A DNA stretch of 49,505 bases from Thermoplasmata archaeon (GCA_021817415.1 JAKAUZ010000076.1:1-49505), one strand, 5' to 3'; positions 36,394 through 44,885 are shown, counted from the first letter of the stretch. Numbers and translations: made by a program. The notes: generated from the sequence alone by a model not told the origin.

Positions 36394-37319
36394 TTTATCC
36401 TCTTCCTAAACCATTCTATCGTCCTTTCCAGTCCTTCTTCAAGACTCACTGTGGGCTTCCAGCCAAACATATTTTCAATTTTTCTAGTGTCTGCAGCCCT
36501 CCTCCTGGGATCGTTCTCTCTTGCCTTCTCGAATGTTATCCTTGATCTTGAGCCGGTCATTCTCTTTATCATCTCTGCAAGTTCGTATATCGTTATCTCC
36601 TCTGATGAACCTATATTTATGACTTCCCCGGCAAGGTTTGGTGAAGTGAGAAATTCCCATGTAAGATCAAGCCAGTCATCTATGTATAGGAATGACCTTG
36701 TCTGCTTCCCGTCACCGTGAACAATGATGTCTTCGTCCATCAGCGCTCTGACGATGAACCTTGGTATCACTCTACCGTACCCGCCGTCAGCCCTTATCCC
36801 TGGGCCATAGACGTTGAATGGCCTTTGTATTCTGGTGTCGACATGGCGCTCCCTATGATACGCCATTATCAGCGCTTCCGAAAATCTCTTTCCTTCGTCG
36901 TAGCAGCTCCGGATGCCGTTAGGATTCACGTATCCGTAATAATCCTCCGGGGTCGGAATGATAGATGCTTCCCCGTATATTTCAGAGGAGGAAGTGTACA
37001 TGAAAACTCCTTTAGAGTTCATAGCGATGTCAAGCATGTTTCTTGTGCCAGCAGAATTTGAGAGTATGGCATCTATAGGGTGCTCAACATAATCTTCGGG
37101 AGAAGGTCTGGCGGCAAGATGCACTACGAAATCAAATTTCTCTTCCGTGTTGAAATTTTCTATTTTTTCTTTTATGAATTTAACGCTGCTCGGGACATTG
37201 ATATCTTTGGACGTGGACATATCGTCCACAACAGTGGCAACCACGCCCTTTTTCATTGCTTTTGAAACAAGGTGGGAACCTAGAAATCCATTTCCTCCAG
37301 ATATTAGCATTCTATTCAT
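36390..37319 (-). CDS. uxs: UDP-glucuronate decarboxylase (UDP-xylose synthase)
   Basis: A 309-residue extended SDR. It oxidises, decarboxylates and re-reduces UDP-glucuronate to UDP-xylose. Beyond the Rossmann GGNGFLGSHLV, two segments mark this subfamily: HLAARPSPEDYVEHPI (others have A-S-P-x-x-Y) and NPNGIRSCYDEGKRFSE, in which the catalytic Tyr-x3-Lys sits inside the R-S-x-Y-D-E-G-K-R signature. RIQRPFNVYGP follows. A TATA-like box 26 bases upstream marks a leaderless start, and the gene heads the operon uxs-ugd-galU. Known enzymes of this kind are widespread in plants and bacteria; archaeal ones are less often described. A close relative making a different UDP-pentose cannot be excluded. 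Confidence 0.85.
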   Translation of the reverse strand: MNRMLISGGNGFLGSHLVSKAMKKGVVATVVDDMSTSKDINVPSSVKFIKEKIENFNTEEKFDFVVHLAARPSPEDYVEHPIDAILSNSAGTRNMLDIAMNSKGVFMYTSSSEIYGEASIIPTPEDYYGYVNPNGIRSCYDEGKRFSEALIMAYHRERHVDTRIQRPFNVYGPGIRADGGYGRVIPRFIVRALMDEDIIVHGDGKQTRSFLYIDDWLDLTWEFLTSPNLAGEVINIGSSEEITIYELAEMIKRMTGSRSRITFEKARENDPRRRAADTRKIENMFGWKPTVSLEEGLERTIEWFRKRIK

Positions 37320-37340
37320 TTAAGCTTTATGGAATACGTT

Positions 37341-37350
37341 TATAATAATA
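37341..37350 (-). promoter_or_regulatory. TATA-like box of the UDP-xylose operon
   Basis: TATTATTATA on the minus strand, centred 26 bases before ATG 37319. The divergent GT4 gene starts about 95 bases away, so the two promoters share this short intergenic region. Confidence 0.6.
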
Positions 37351-37414
37351 TTGCAGTGAAACGGAAACGATCAGAAAAAATTTAATTTAGACAACAATCA
37401 ACCAGAGTGATTTC

Positions 37415-38503
37415 ATGAATGTCCTCTGGCTGGCCCATCGTGATCCTTTGAATCCAAAAGCAGGTGGAGCGGAGAAAATTATTCATGAGGTTGGGAAGCG
37501 TCTTGTGAATAAAGGTCATGATGTTTCAGTCATTGCAGGAGGATGGAAGAACTGCAAGAAGATTGAAACTATTAATGGCATCCGTATATTGAGATATGGA
37601 TATAGGGCGGGTCCCCATTTCGCACTCCCGTTATTTCTCTTAAAGAACAGATATGATGTTGTTATTGCAGACCTTGGTCATGCTGTGCCATGGGTATTCC
37701 CCGTACTGATGAGAAGGAGGGTAATTATTCATTTCCTGCACCTACACGCAAGGTCACTTCCGGGACAGGTTGGATTTCTGTTGGCTAAAACCATCACTTC
37801 CGTTGAAAAGCTTTACCCCATCATATATTACAAAGAGCATTTTGTTACTATATCTGACACTTCTTTCGATGATCTTATCGGTTTGGGGATAAAAAGAAGT
37901 AATATATCAATAATATATCCCGGTGTTGACGCCAATATATTCAAACCGGGCAAAAAGACGGATTATCCTAGCATGGTGTATTTTGGAGGAATGAGACCCT
38001 ACAAGAGGCCAGAAGAGGCGCTATACATTTTGAAAAAATTAAAGAGGGATTTTAAAAGCTTAAGGCTGTTCGTCATCGGAGACGGGCCCTCAAAATCTGA
38101 AATGGAACATTTATCCAAAGAACTTGATATCGAAGAATTTGTTTCGTTTATGGGAAGAATATCTTATGAGAAGGTATCGGAGGTTGTTGCTGCATCATGG
38201 GTAAACATACATTCATCAGTCACTGAAGGGTGGGGTATTTCAATTATTGAGGCCTCATCAGCAGGTACCCCTACGATAGCCTATAAAGTTCCAGGTGTTT
38301 CAGATAGCATACAAGACGGTATTAATGGGATTCTAGTAAAGGACTGTGATAGGAACGCGCTCGCAAATGCGGCGAAGACTATAATCTCCAACCCCGATAA
38401 GTGGTGGTCTTCATCGGTGGAAGTTGCAAAAAAATATTCGTGGGATAGAACAGCAGAGTTGTGGGAAATGCTAATCAAACAAGTTGCTGGCGAACAAACA
38501 TAA
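37415..38503 (+). CDS. Glycosyltransferase, GT4 family
   Basis: A 362-residue GT-B enzyme. The N-terminal loop DPLNPKAGGAEKIIHEV is the acceptor-side glycine-rich loop of GT4; YPGVDANIFKPG links to the donor domain, where VYFGGMRPYKRPE, VIGDGPSKSEM and the E-x7-E pair in TEGWGISIIEASSAGTP bind the nucleotide sugar. It is a retaining enzyme by family. It is transcribed divergently from the UDP-xylose operon and precedes the gmd-like gene in the same direction; the sugar it transfers is unknown. An A/T-rich box (AAATTTAATTT) lies about 29 bases upstream and GAGTGAT just before the ATG. Confidence 0.87.
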   Translation: MNVLWLAHRDPLNPKAGGAEKIIHEVGKRLVNKGHDVSVIAGGWKNCKKIETINGIRILRYGYRAGPHFALPLFLLKNRYDVVIADLGHAVPWVFPVLMRRRVIIHFLHLHARSLPGQVGFLLAKTITSVEKLYPIIYYKEHFVTISDTSFDDLIGLGIKRSNISIIYPGVDANIFKPGKKTDYPSMVYFGGMRPYKRPEEALYILKKLKRDFKSLRLFVIGDGPSKSEMEHLSKELDIEEFVSFMGRISYEKVSEVVAASWVNIHSSVTEGWGISIIEASSAGTPTIAYKVPGVSDSIQDGINGILVKDCDRNALANAAKTIISNPDKWWSSSVEVAKKYSWDRTAELWEMLIKQVAGEQT

Positions 38504-38525
38504 CATATCTATTTTGCAAATGTGA

Positions 38526-38539
38526 AATTTTAATATATC
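38526..38539 (+). promoter_or_regulatory. TATA-like box of the gmd-like gene
   Basis: ATTTTAATATATCT, centred about 26 bases before ATG 38557. It decides the start, because the frame itself opens earlier inside the preceding gene. Confidence 0.6.
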
Positions 38540-38556
38540 TCATTCCATATTCAATC

Positions 38557-39576
38557 ATGAAGGCATTAATAACTGGCATATCGGGTCAAGATGGTTACTT
38601 CCTTTCCCAGCTTCTGCTATCAAAGGGATATGAGGTTCACGGCGTTCTGAGAAGGAACAGCTCAATGACCCATGGAACGATGGAACTGCTTCCTCCCGAT
38701 GTCAGAAGCCAAATAATCATTCATCATGGCGACATCACAGATGAGAACTTCCTCTCAAATCTACTTCAAAGCGAAAAACCTGAAGAACTCTACCACCTTG
38801 CTGCCCAGAGTTTCGTGGGTTACAGCTTTGAAAACAGTCAGTCCACATACGACGTCAATATCGGCGGAACGCTGAATGTTTGCAACGCCATAAGGTCATC
38901 ATCAACAGATACGAGGATGTATTTTGCTGGCACATCAGAATTATTTGGAAAACCTTTAGAAACACCGCAGAACGAGAATACCCCATTCTTTCCGAGGAGC
39001 CCCTATGCCATATCGAAATTAGCAGGTCTATGGACAGTGAGAACGTACAGGGATGCATATAAACTCTTCATGAGCAATGGTATTTTGTTCAACCACGAAT
39101 CTGAAGTTAGGGGTCCGGAATTTGTAACAAGAAAGATATCAACGGGTGTTGCGAGGGTACATCAAGGGTCACAACAACCCATAATCTTAGGAAATCTCAG
39201 TGCGGTAAAGGATTGGGGATACGCAAAGGATTACGTGGAGGGGATGTGGAAGATGTTACAGTATGATATTTCAGATGACTTTGTTATGGGTACAGGGGAA
39301 TCACACACAGTTAAAGAATTCGTTGAGGAGGCTTTCGGTGTTATAGGTATAAGGCTGACCTGGAAAGGGCAAGGCGTTAACGAAGTTGGCCTATCTGAGG
39401 GAGGGAGGGTCCTAGTCAAAGTGAATAGAGACCTTTATAGACCATTGGAGGCTGACAATTTCACGGCAGATTACAGCAAGGCCCGTGAGAAGCTTGGCTG
39501 GGAACCGAAGGTTAAGTTCAAAGAGCTCGTCAGGATCATGGTAGAAAATGATATAAAATTAATACAGCGTAAATAA
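38557..39576 (+). CDS. gmd: GDP-mannose (or GDP-heptose) 4,6-dehydratase
   Basis: A 339-residue extended SDR of the Gmd type, forming a GDP-4-keto-6-deoxy sugar. Landmarks: TGISGQDGYFLSQLL (NADP site), RRNSS, HHGDITD, YHLAAQSFVGYSFE, the catalytic GTSELFG and SPYAISKLAGLW (Tyr-x3-Lys), ILFNHESEVRGPEFVTRKI. In mannose enzymes the last motif reads NHESPRRG; here the P-R pair is E-V, in the substrate loop. No fucose synthase follows it. Three kilobases downstream are hddA and gmhA, so GDP-heptose may be its substrate, as for the DmhA enzyme of Yersinia. The start at 38557 is set by the promoter and by the Rossmann strand. Confidence 0.85.
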   Translation: MKALITGISGQDGYFLSQLLLSKGYEVHGVLRRNSSMTHGTMELLPPDVRSQIIIHHGDITDENFLSNLLQSEKPEELYHLAAQSFVGYSFENSQSTYDVNIGGTLNVCNAIRSSSTDTRMYFAGTSELFGKPLETPQNENTPFFPRSPYAISKLAGLWTVRTYRDAYKLFMSNGILFNHESEVRGPEFVTRKISTGVARVHQGSQQPIILGNLSAVKDWGYAKDYVEGMWKMLQYDISDDFVMGTGESHTVKEFVEEAFGVIGIRLTWKGQGVNEVGLSEGGRVLVKVNRDLYRPLEADNFTADYSKAREKLGWEPKVKFKELVRIMVENDIKLIQRK

Positions 39577-39589
39577 TAAATATACTTAG
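39576..39589 (+). promoter_or_regulatory. TATA-like box of the GT2 gene
   Basis: AATAAATATACTTA, centred about 26 bases before ATG 39608; leaderless start predicted. Confidence 0.55.
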
Positions 39590-39607
39590 TTCATATTAAA
39601 ACGAATC

Positions 39608-40393
39608 ATGCAAACAGTTGAACTTACAAATAATCTACTGCCATCCACTACAATTATCATTCCAGCTTACAATGAGGGGAAAAGGATAGGAAAGGTTCTT
39701 GAGGAAATCAAGGACTTTGTGAAGGCAAATAATCTTACTTGGGATGTGATTGTATCGATAGATGGAAACGATAACACAGAAGAGATAGTTAAGGATTTTT
39801 CTACAGATTGTCCATTTATAAAGCATCAGAAGAGCCAAGGAAGAAGTGGTAAGGGATATGCAATAAAGAGGGTTGTAGATAATTCAACAGGCGAGTTTAC
39901 ACTGTTAATGGATGCGGACGGTTCTGTTCGACTGAATGAGATTTTGAAAAATTTCCATTATTTAACCAATTATGACGTTATACTGTTTGATAGATATAGC
40001 AATAGTGAAAATAAGATCCCCCTATTCAGGAGGATTCCGTCAAGGGGGTTCAACTTTCTTGTCTGGACCATGCTGGGCTTAAATGTAAAAGACACGCAGT
40101 GCGGTTACAAGATTGTAAGAACTGATTTACTTAAGGAGGCATTTAGGCGAGTTGGTGTCACAAACACTTTTTTTGATGTAGCGCTCCTCTATCACATAAA
40201 GAAGTTAGGAGGGCGGATCAAAGAAGTTGATGTCACGTATTCACACGATAGAGGAAGCAGATTTAAGATTATAGCCCTAATAGTAGGGGAAGGGATATCA
40301 CTTATAGCCTTTAGATTAAGACATTCTAGATTCTACAAATACGTTCCACACTGGGCTACCGAACTATATTTAAAGAAATTCAGGTGGATTTAG
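39608..40393 (+). CDS. GT2 glycosyltransferase of the dolichol-phosphate glucosyl/mannosyltransferase type
   Basis: A 261-residue GT-A enzyme. IIIPAYNEGKRIGKVLEEI is the N-terminal nucleotide-binding strand, VSIDGNDNTEE the first acidic site, SQGRSGKGYAIKRV the loop typical of ALG5/DPG synthases, LLMDADGSV the metal-binding DxD, and DTQCGYKIVRTDLLKEAF the conserved CGYK segment. Such enzymes charge a polyprenyl phosphate with a hexose, the donor form used by GT-C enzymes outside the membrane. No C-terminal membrane segments are present. This complements the GT-C-like proteins at 5791 and 19455. It converges with a dead SDR gene. Confidence 0.85.
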   Translation: MQTVELTNNLLPSTTIIIPAYNEGKRIGKVLEEIKDFVKANNLTWDVIVSIDGNDNTEEIVKDFSTDCPFIKHQKSQGRSGKGYAIKRVVDNSTGEFTLLMDADGSVRLNEILKNFHYLTNYDVILFDRYSNSENKIPLFRRIPSRGFNFLVWTMLGLNVKDTQCGYKIVRTDLLKEAFRRVGVTNTFFDVALLYHIKKLGGRIKEVDVTYSHDRGSRFKIIALIVGEGISLIAFRLRHSRFYKYVPHWATELYLKKFRWI

Positions 40394-41307
40394 AGTTCTT
40401 ACCTGTGGTTTCTGAAGTTTCTTTGACTATTTTCTTTACCCCATCCATTACAGTATATTTTGCCTCAAATTTTAATTCTTCTTTCGCCTTTTTAACATCG
40501 GCAAGTGTGAACATTTGATAGCTATTCACGGGATTTGAGACGTATTCAGCTGCGCCCAGATAACCCATCTCTTCCTTTATGATTTGGAAAATTGTGTTGA
40601 AATCTATTGTTCTGCCGGTGCCGACGTTATAGGCTTCTCCCGAAGTCCCGTTTTTCATCGCTAGTACAAATGCCCTTGTTGAATCCTCCGCATATATGAA
40701 TTCCCTGCTCTGTTTCCCGTCTCCGAAGATTGTTTGTTTCTTATTGTTCCTTATTGCATCAATAAATTTCCATATGACACTGGAGTAATCTCCCTTGCTG
40801 TTCTCCCCAACCTCATAAGTGTTGAAGTACCTGAGGGAAATCGTTTCCAAACCATATTTACTTATGAGGTTAGCTGTCATCTCGTTTATCCTCTTTGTCA
40901 TCGGGCAGAAGTTCGAGTAAGTATCTGGCAAGCTGGGTCTCAACCGCTGCCTGCTCTATTTCCCCATATATAGATGGGGAAGAAGCCAGAATGACCCTCT
41001 CAACATTGTTCGCTGCGCTCGCGGCCAGAACGTTGTAAGTCCCTATGACATTTACCTCATATCTTTACTCTGTCAAATTCTAGAAGTCGGGTGGGGGCGT
41101 CACCGCAGCGAGGTGGAAAACGTAGTCAATACCGATGCATGCCTTTTCCAGCATCTTCAGGTTGCGAACGTCGCTAAATATGTGGTAGTAGGATTCAGAA
41201 TTCTTGTCCTTTATGTCATATATTCCAACAGTATTACCCTCTTACTTGAGAATCTTGACGATATTTCTGCTGATGAAGCCAGATCAGCCTGTTACTAGGA
41301 TGTTCAT
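40380..41307 (-). pseudogene. Nucleotide-sugar SDR epimerase/dehydratase, heavily decayed
   Basis: The minus strand from ATG 41307 reads an SDR with the Rossmann motif interrupted (NILVTG, stop, SGFIS). It continues in frame with further stops through DYVFHLAAVTPPPDF and NVLAASAANNVERVILASS to IYGEIEQ. A frameshift near 40950 leads to MTKRINEMTANLISKYGLE, ISLRYFNTYEVGEN, FGDGKQSREFIYAED and the normal C-terminus at 40380. At least four in-frame stops and one frameshift are present. At the Tyr-x3-Lys site the Tyr is Cys (FCPMTK). It resembles UDP-glucose-4-epimerase-like proteins such as the one at 42943-43863. Confidence 0.85.
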
Positions 41308-41401
41308 CAAAATTCCTAATCAATAAAACAATGAATCTATATCTGTTATGGCAGAATAGCCTGCCGCGGCTAAACTGTCTGAAAGTAACAAGAAACTGTT
41401 A

Positions 41402-41409
41402 TTAATATA
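41402..41409 (+). promoter_or_regulatory. TATA-like box of the heptose operon
   Basis: TTAATATA, centred about 23 bases before ATG 41428. This supports ATG 41428 over the in-frame GTG at 41410, which would overlap the box. Confidence 0.55.
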
Positions 41410-41427
41410 GTGGTATTCTTTTTCAAC

Positions 41428-42414
41428 ATGCTAAACAGGATGGTAATGACTCGTGCACCTCTGAGGGTAACATTCGTCGGAGGGGGAACCGACTTACCTT
41501 TCTACTATGCGAAGAGGGATTATGGTGCAGTTGTTTCATCCGCCATCAACAAATACATTTACGTGACGGTGAACAGGAAATTTGACAGCAACATCAGGGT
41601 AAGTTATTCCAAGACAGAAATAGTTGATTCAGTGGATAAGATAGAACATCCAACAGTCAGGGAAGCGTTGAGATTACTAGGTATTGAAGATGGAATAGAG
41701 ATCGTGAGCATCTCAGACATTCCATCCAGGGGAACGGGACTTGGCTCAAGCAGCACATTCGTCGTTGCGCTTCTTCATGCCCTCCACAGCTTCAAGGGAG
41801 AATTCGTAAATGCTGATGAGCTTGCGAGGGAGGCAGTGAAAATTGAAAGGGAGATTCTGAGGGAAGAGGGGGGCAAGCAGGATCAGTACATTGCTGCGCA
41901 TGGTGGCATAAACCTGATCAAATTCATGAGCGACGGGAGTGTTAATATGACAAGTGCGATATCCCACGACAGCAACCTCAAACGTATTGAAGACTCATTA
42001 CTGCTCCTTTACACTGACAGGGAGAGGAGTTCGACCGAAATACACAAGGACCAAATATTAAACTCAACGGAGAAAATGGAGACGTACGACGAGATGAAGA
42101 AATTGGCGGAAGTGACGTTCAAAGCGATATGTGAGGGGGATGTGAATGCCCTCGGGGAATTCATGAACATGAACTGGGAGATGAAAAAGTCACTTTCAAA
42201 CAAGATAAGTGACAGGTGGATCGACGAGAAGTATGAAAGAGCGATGAAGCTGGGTGCAAAAGGGGGCAAGCTCGTAGGAGCAGGCGGAGGAGGGTTTCTC
42301 CTTCTCGTTGCTGAACCTGAGAAACACGATTCAATTGCGAAAGAACTTGGGCTTAGGAAGATAGATTTCAAGTTCAGCCAATCTGGGAGCAGGGTGATTT
42401 TCGTTGGAGATTGA
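41428..42414 (+). CDS. hddA: D-glycero-D-manno-heptose 7-phosphate kinase (GHMP kinase)
   Basis: A GHMP-superfamily kinase of about 328 residues. The N-terminal TRAPLRVTFVGGGTDLPFY is the HddA/fucokinase-like form of motif 1; SRGTGLGSSSTFVVALLHAL is the phosphate-binding motif 2; EGGKQDQYIAAHGGINLI is typical of HddA; AKGGKLVGAGGGGFLLL is motif 3. Known HddA makes heptose 1,7-bisphosphate with ATP for GDP-heptose synthesis. It overlaps gmhA by 11 bases, and an hddC-like gene lies 1.6 kb further, so the context supports heptose rather than another sugar. The start at 41428 is set by the promoter; MVMT at 41440 is also possible. Confidence 0.87.
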   Translation: MLNRMVMTRAPLRVTFVGGGTDLPFYYAKRDYGAVVSSAINKYIYVTVNRKFDSNIRVSYSKTEIVDSVDKIEHPTVREALRLLGIEDGIEIVSISDIPSRGTGLGSSSTFVVALLHALHSFKGEFVNADELAREAVKIEREILREEGGKQDQYIAAHGGINLIKFMSDGSVNMTSAISHDSNLKRIEDSLLLLYTDRERSSTEIHKDQILNSTEKMETYDEMKKLAEVTFKAICEGDVNALGEFMNMNWEMKKSLSNKISDRWIDEKYERAMKLGAKGGKLVGAGGGGFLLLVAEPEKHDSIAKELGLRKIDFKFSQSGSRVIFVGD

Positions 42415-42970
42415 TCCCAAGAAACTTGAGAAGTATATCGCGGAAGGGATGGAATCGAGAAGGTCCATCGACCCGAAGGAGATAATGGAAGTTTCCAAGA
42501 TATTATTTGAAAGAATGAAGAGGGGAGGAAAGCTCATAACGTTAGGGAACGGTGGTTCTGCGGCTGATGCACAGCATTTTGCTGCAGAGCTCTCGGGTAA
42601 GTTCATCAAAGAGAGGAGGTCTTTCCCCGCAATAGCACTGACCACAAACACCTCCTCCCTGACGGCAATAGGCAATGATTACGATTACTCTCAGGTCTTT
42701 TCAAGGCAGATAGAGGGCTTATGCACCAAGGATGACTTCGTTGTCGGTATAAGCACTTCAGGGAACTCTAATAACGTGATAGAGGGGATGAGGAAGGCCA
42801 GGGAGATAGGGGCATTCACACTGGGAATGACTGGAAGGGATGGAGGGAAATTGAAGGAAGTGGTAGATCATTGCATAAAGGTTGATTCAACTTTCACGCC
42901 CATAATACAGGAAGTGCACATTGCCATCATTCACATGATTTGCTATTCTTTTGACGAGATGCTGGAGTAG
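42404..42970 (+). CDS. gmhA: Sedoheptulose 7-phosphate isomerase
   Basis: A 188-residue SIS-domain isomerase that turns sedoheptulose 7-phosphate into D-glycero-D-manno-heptose 7-phosphate. LITLGNGGSAADAQHFAAEL is the GmhA signature, followed by ALTTNTSSLTAIGNDY, VVGISTSGNSNNVIEGM and, near the C-terminus, FTPIIQEVHIAIIHMI with the metal/catalytic Glu and His. Length and motifs agree with bacterial GmhA. The start is TTG at 42404, inside hddA, with GGGTGAT seven bases upstream. It supplies the substrate of HddA. It overlaps the convergent SDR gene by 28 bases. Confidence 0.92.
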   Translation: MEIDPKKLEKYIAEGMESRRSIDPKEIMEVSKILFERMKRGGKLITLGNGGSAADAQHFAAELSGKFIKERRSFPAIALTTNTSSLTAIGNDYDYSQVFSRQIEGLCTKDDFVVGISTSGNSNNVIEGMRKAREIGAFTLGMTGRDGGKLKEVVDHCIKVDSTFTPIIQEVHIAIIHMICYSFDEMLE

Positions 42971-43863
42971 AGCAGGTTTAGCCCCTTGTCAATGCTCACC
43001 TTCGCTGAGAATCCTATTTCCCTCTTCGCCTTTGATACGTCTGCCTGCGTGACCATGACGTAGTTCTTTACCGGCATCTCGACGTACTTTGGTTTTACCT
43101 TTGTTCCGGTAATCTTCTGCAACTTTTCAACTGCCTCATTCAGCGAGTAGCTCCTGCCTGTCCCCACGTTATAGATGTTGAACCCCTTTGCTGACGATGC
43201 CCTCTTCAGTGCATCGACGACGTCTGTCACGAAAACAAAATCCCTTCGCTGCTCCCCGTCACCGTAGATCACGGGTCTCTTTTTTTTCATCATTGCATCC
43301 ATGAACTGAGTCAGCAGATTTGAATACACTCCTTTCCCAATGTCGTTGTAGCCGTATACTGAAAAGAACCTCATTGCAGCTACATTAACATCGTGTAGTT
43401 TCGAATACAGCTCTCCAAGCCTTTCACAGGCTATTCTAGCTTCAGTATAGTAATCCGTTACCCCTGGAATCACATTTTCTCTGTGCGGAGGTTCTATCCC
43501 GTTGTATATGGAGGAAGTGGAGGCTAACACCAGGGGCGTGTTATGCTCCCTGCTGTATTCAAGAACGCTTGTGATCCCATGAACTACCTCTCCAACGAGA
43601 TTCGGATTGTCCCTATACATCGGAGAAGCGGAGTATATCCCCAGATGGAAGATGTAGTCGAAATCATCCTTCATTTTTCTCACATCCTTCGCATCCCCCT
43701 TTATGAAAACAACGCCGTTATCAATCGCACTCTTTATGTTGCTCTTCTTGCCAGTATGAAGATTGTCTATTACCGTGAGGTCATTATCCCTGTACAGGCC
43801 TTCCACAAGATTGCTCCCTATGAAGCCAGCTCCACCGGTTACCAAAATTCTCTTGCCTTTCAC
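42943..43863 (-). CDS. NAD-dependent SDR, UDP-glucose-4-epimerase-like
   Basis: A 306-residue extended SDR beginning MKGKRILVTGGAGFIGSNL at GTG 43863; a TATA-like box at 43884-43893 lies 25 bases upstream, so the in-frame TTG at 43878 is less likely. It has DNLHTGKKSNI, IFHLGIYSAS, ASTSSIY, RFFSVYGYND, YGDGEQRRDFVFV and YNVGTGRSYSLNE, all typical of GalE-like enzymes. At the catalytic pair it reads YYTEARIACER, with Arg where Lys is expected. Context suggests a role in making or finishing a GDP-heptose-derived sugar, perhaps as epimerase or reductase, but the family is broad and this is inference. Confidence 0.75.
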   Translation of the reverse strand: MKGKRILVTGGAGFIGSNLVEGLYRDNDLTVIDNLHTGKKSNIKSAIDNGVVFIKGDAKDVRKMKDDFDYIFHLGIYSASPMYRDNPNLVGEVVHGITSVLEYSREHNTPLVLASTSSIYNGIEPPHRENVIPGVTDYYTEARIACERLGELYSKLHDVNVAAMRFFSVYGYNDIGKGVYSNLLTQFMDAMMKKKRPVIYGDGEQRRDFVFVTDVVDALKRASSAKGFNIYNVGTGRSYSLNEAVEKLQKITGTKVKPKYVEMPVKNYVMVTQADVSKAKREIGFSAKVSIDKGLNLLYSSISSKE

Positions 43864-43883
43864 AAAAAGAAATCTCAATATGG

Positions 43884-43893
43884 TATAAAATAA
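43884..43893 (-). promoter_or_regulatory. TATA-like box of the SDR gene
   Basis: TTATTTTATA on the minus strand, 25 bases before GTG 43863. Confidence 0.55.
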
Positions 43894-44021
43894 CTGTCAA
43901 GTTCTAGCAGACTTTAATTGGGCTTCTAAAACCGCTATTAACGGTACAGCATATCTGTTCCATCTGTAAACTTAAAACAAACTTTACAGACGATATATCT
44001 ATAAAAGTTGCAGTCCCGTTG

Positions 44022-44714
44022 TCATATATTTCTTTCAGAGTAAATTTTCCTTATTTCCTCGTAGTCCTTGATCGTGTCAACAGGTTTCCAGAAGCCTCCA
44101 TATTTGTATGCAGCCATCTCTCCCATTGCTGCAAGCGATCTGAATATTGAACCTTCCACCCCTTTGTCCCTATAATTCCTGTTCAGGTACGGTCTTATTC
44201 CCCTCCTTAAGAAATATGTCCCACCGTTGATGTAGTATGGCAGGTAGGGTTTTTCGTCGAATTTCGTAACATTATGCCCATTGATCGAAACAAGCCCGAA
44301 CGGGCTCTGCATCCTGACCACTACTATGCTTGAAAGTTTTCCGTTGGACAGGGAAAAACCTATGAATCTTTTCAGGTCAAGGTCACATATAGTATCACCG
44401 TTCCGGAGGAGTATATCGGAATCAGTATTGGAAAAGAGGTTGCGGATGGCCCAGAGCGTACCTTTTGGCTCCTGCTCTCTGAGATAATGGATATTGAGCC
44501 CGTTCCATCCATCCCCATAGCGCTTCTCTATCTCTTCCCCCTTGTATCCAGTCATCAAGTATACTTCGTCCAGGCCTGCGGATTTGAAATCTGAAAGCTG
44601 CTTGTCCATTATCACAAAGTTGTCTTTCAATGTCAGCAGGACTTTGGGAAGTTGCGGGTCCAAAGATTGCAATCTCTTTCCGTATCCTCCAGCGAATATG
44701 GCCCCGATCACCAT
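44022..44714 (-). CDS. hddC: Sugar-1-phosphate nucleotidyltransferase, probably GDP-heptose-forming
   Basis: A 230-residue nucleotidyltransferase. IFAGGYGKRLQSLDPQLPK is the G-G-x-G-x-R-L-x(n)-P-K pyrophosphorylase signature in the short HddC-like form; DEVYLMTGYKGEEIEKRYG, EPKGTLWAIRN, LLRNGDTICDLD (metal-binding Asp) and FDEKPYLPYYINGGTYFLR follow. Together with gmhA and hddA it would complete GDP-D-glycero-D-manno-heptose synthesis except for the GmhB phosphatase, which is not in the window. The frame opens 43 codons earlier, but MVIGAIFAGG at 44714 places the start normally before the first strand. Other sugar 1-phosphates are possible substrates. Confidence 0.8.
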   Translation of the reverse strand: MVIGAIFAGGYGKRLQSLDPQLPKVLLTLKDNFVIMDKQLSDFKSAGLDEVYLMTGYKGEEIEKRYGDGWNGLNIHYLREQEPKGTLWAIRNLFSNTDSDILLRNGDTICDLDLKRFIGFSLSNGKLSSIVVVRMQSPFGLVSINGHNVTKFDEKPYLPYYINGGTYFLRRGIRPYLNRNYRDKGVEGSIFRSLAAMGEMAAYKYGGFWKPVDTIKDYEEIRKIYSERNI

Positions 44715-44885
44715 AGGAAATTTACATCTCAGCGATAAATCTTTGCCATCCCCTCCATTGAAAATCGGACAATGCGCCTGCATATTTCCTATTGAGAAGA
44801 GCACGAGATTCCATATCCATTTCTTAGAAGGGTGGTTGATCATAGGATGAAGACTTAGAGTTTGGAAAGGAGAATATCTGGTAAA

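Noticed and set aside
35701-36720. Plus-strand open frame of 339 codons across ugd and uxs
   Set aside because: It is antisense to two certain enzymes, crosses their junction and has no recognisable domain; a shadow of G/C-rich codon use.
41410-41428. GTG at 41410 as start of hddA
   Set aside because: It would lie within the TATA-like box; ATG 41428 fits the promoter spacing.
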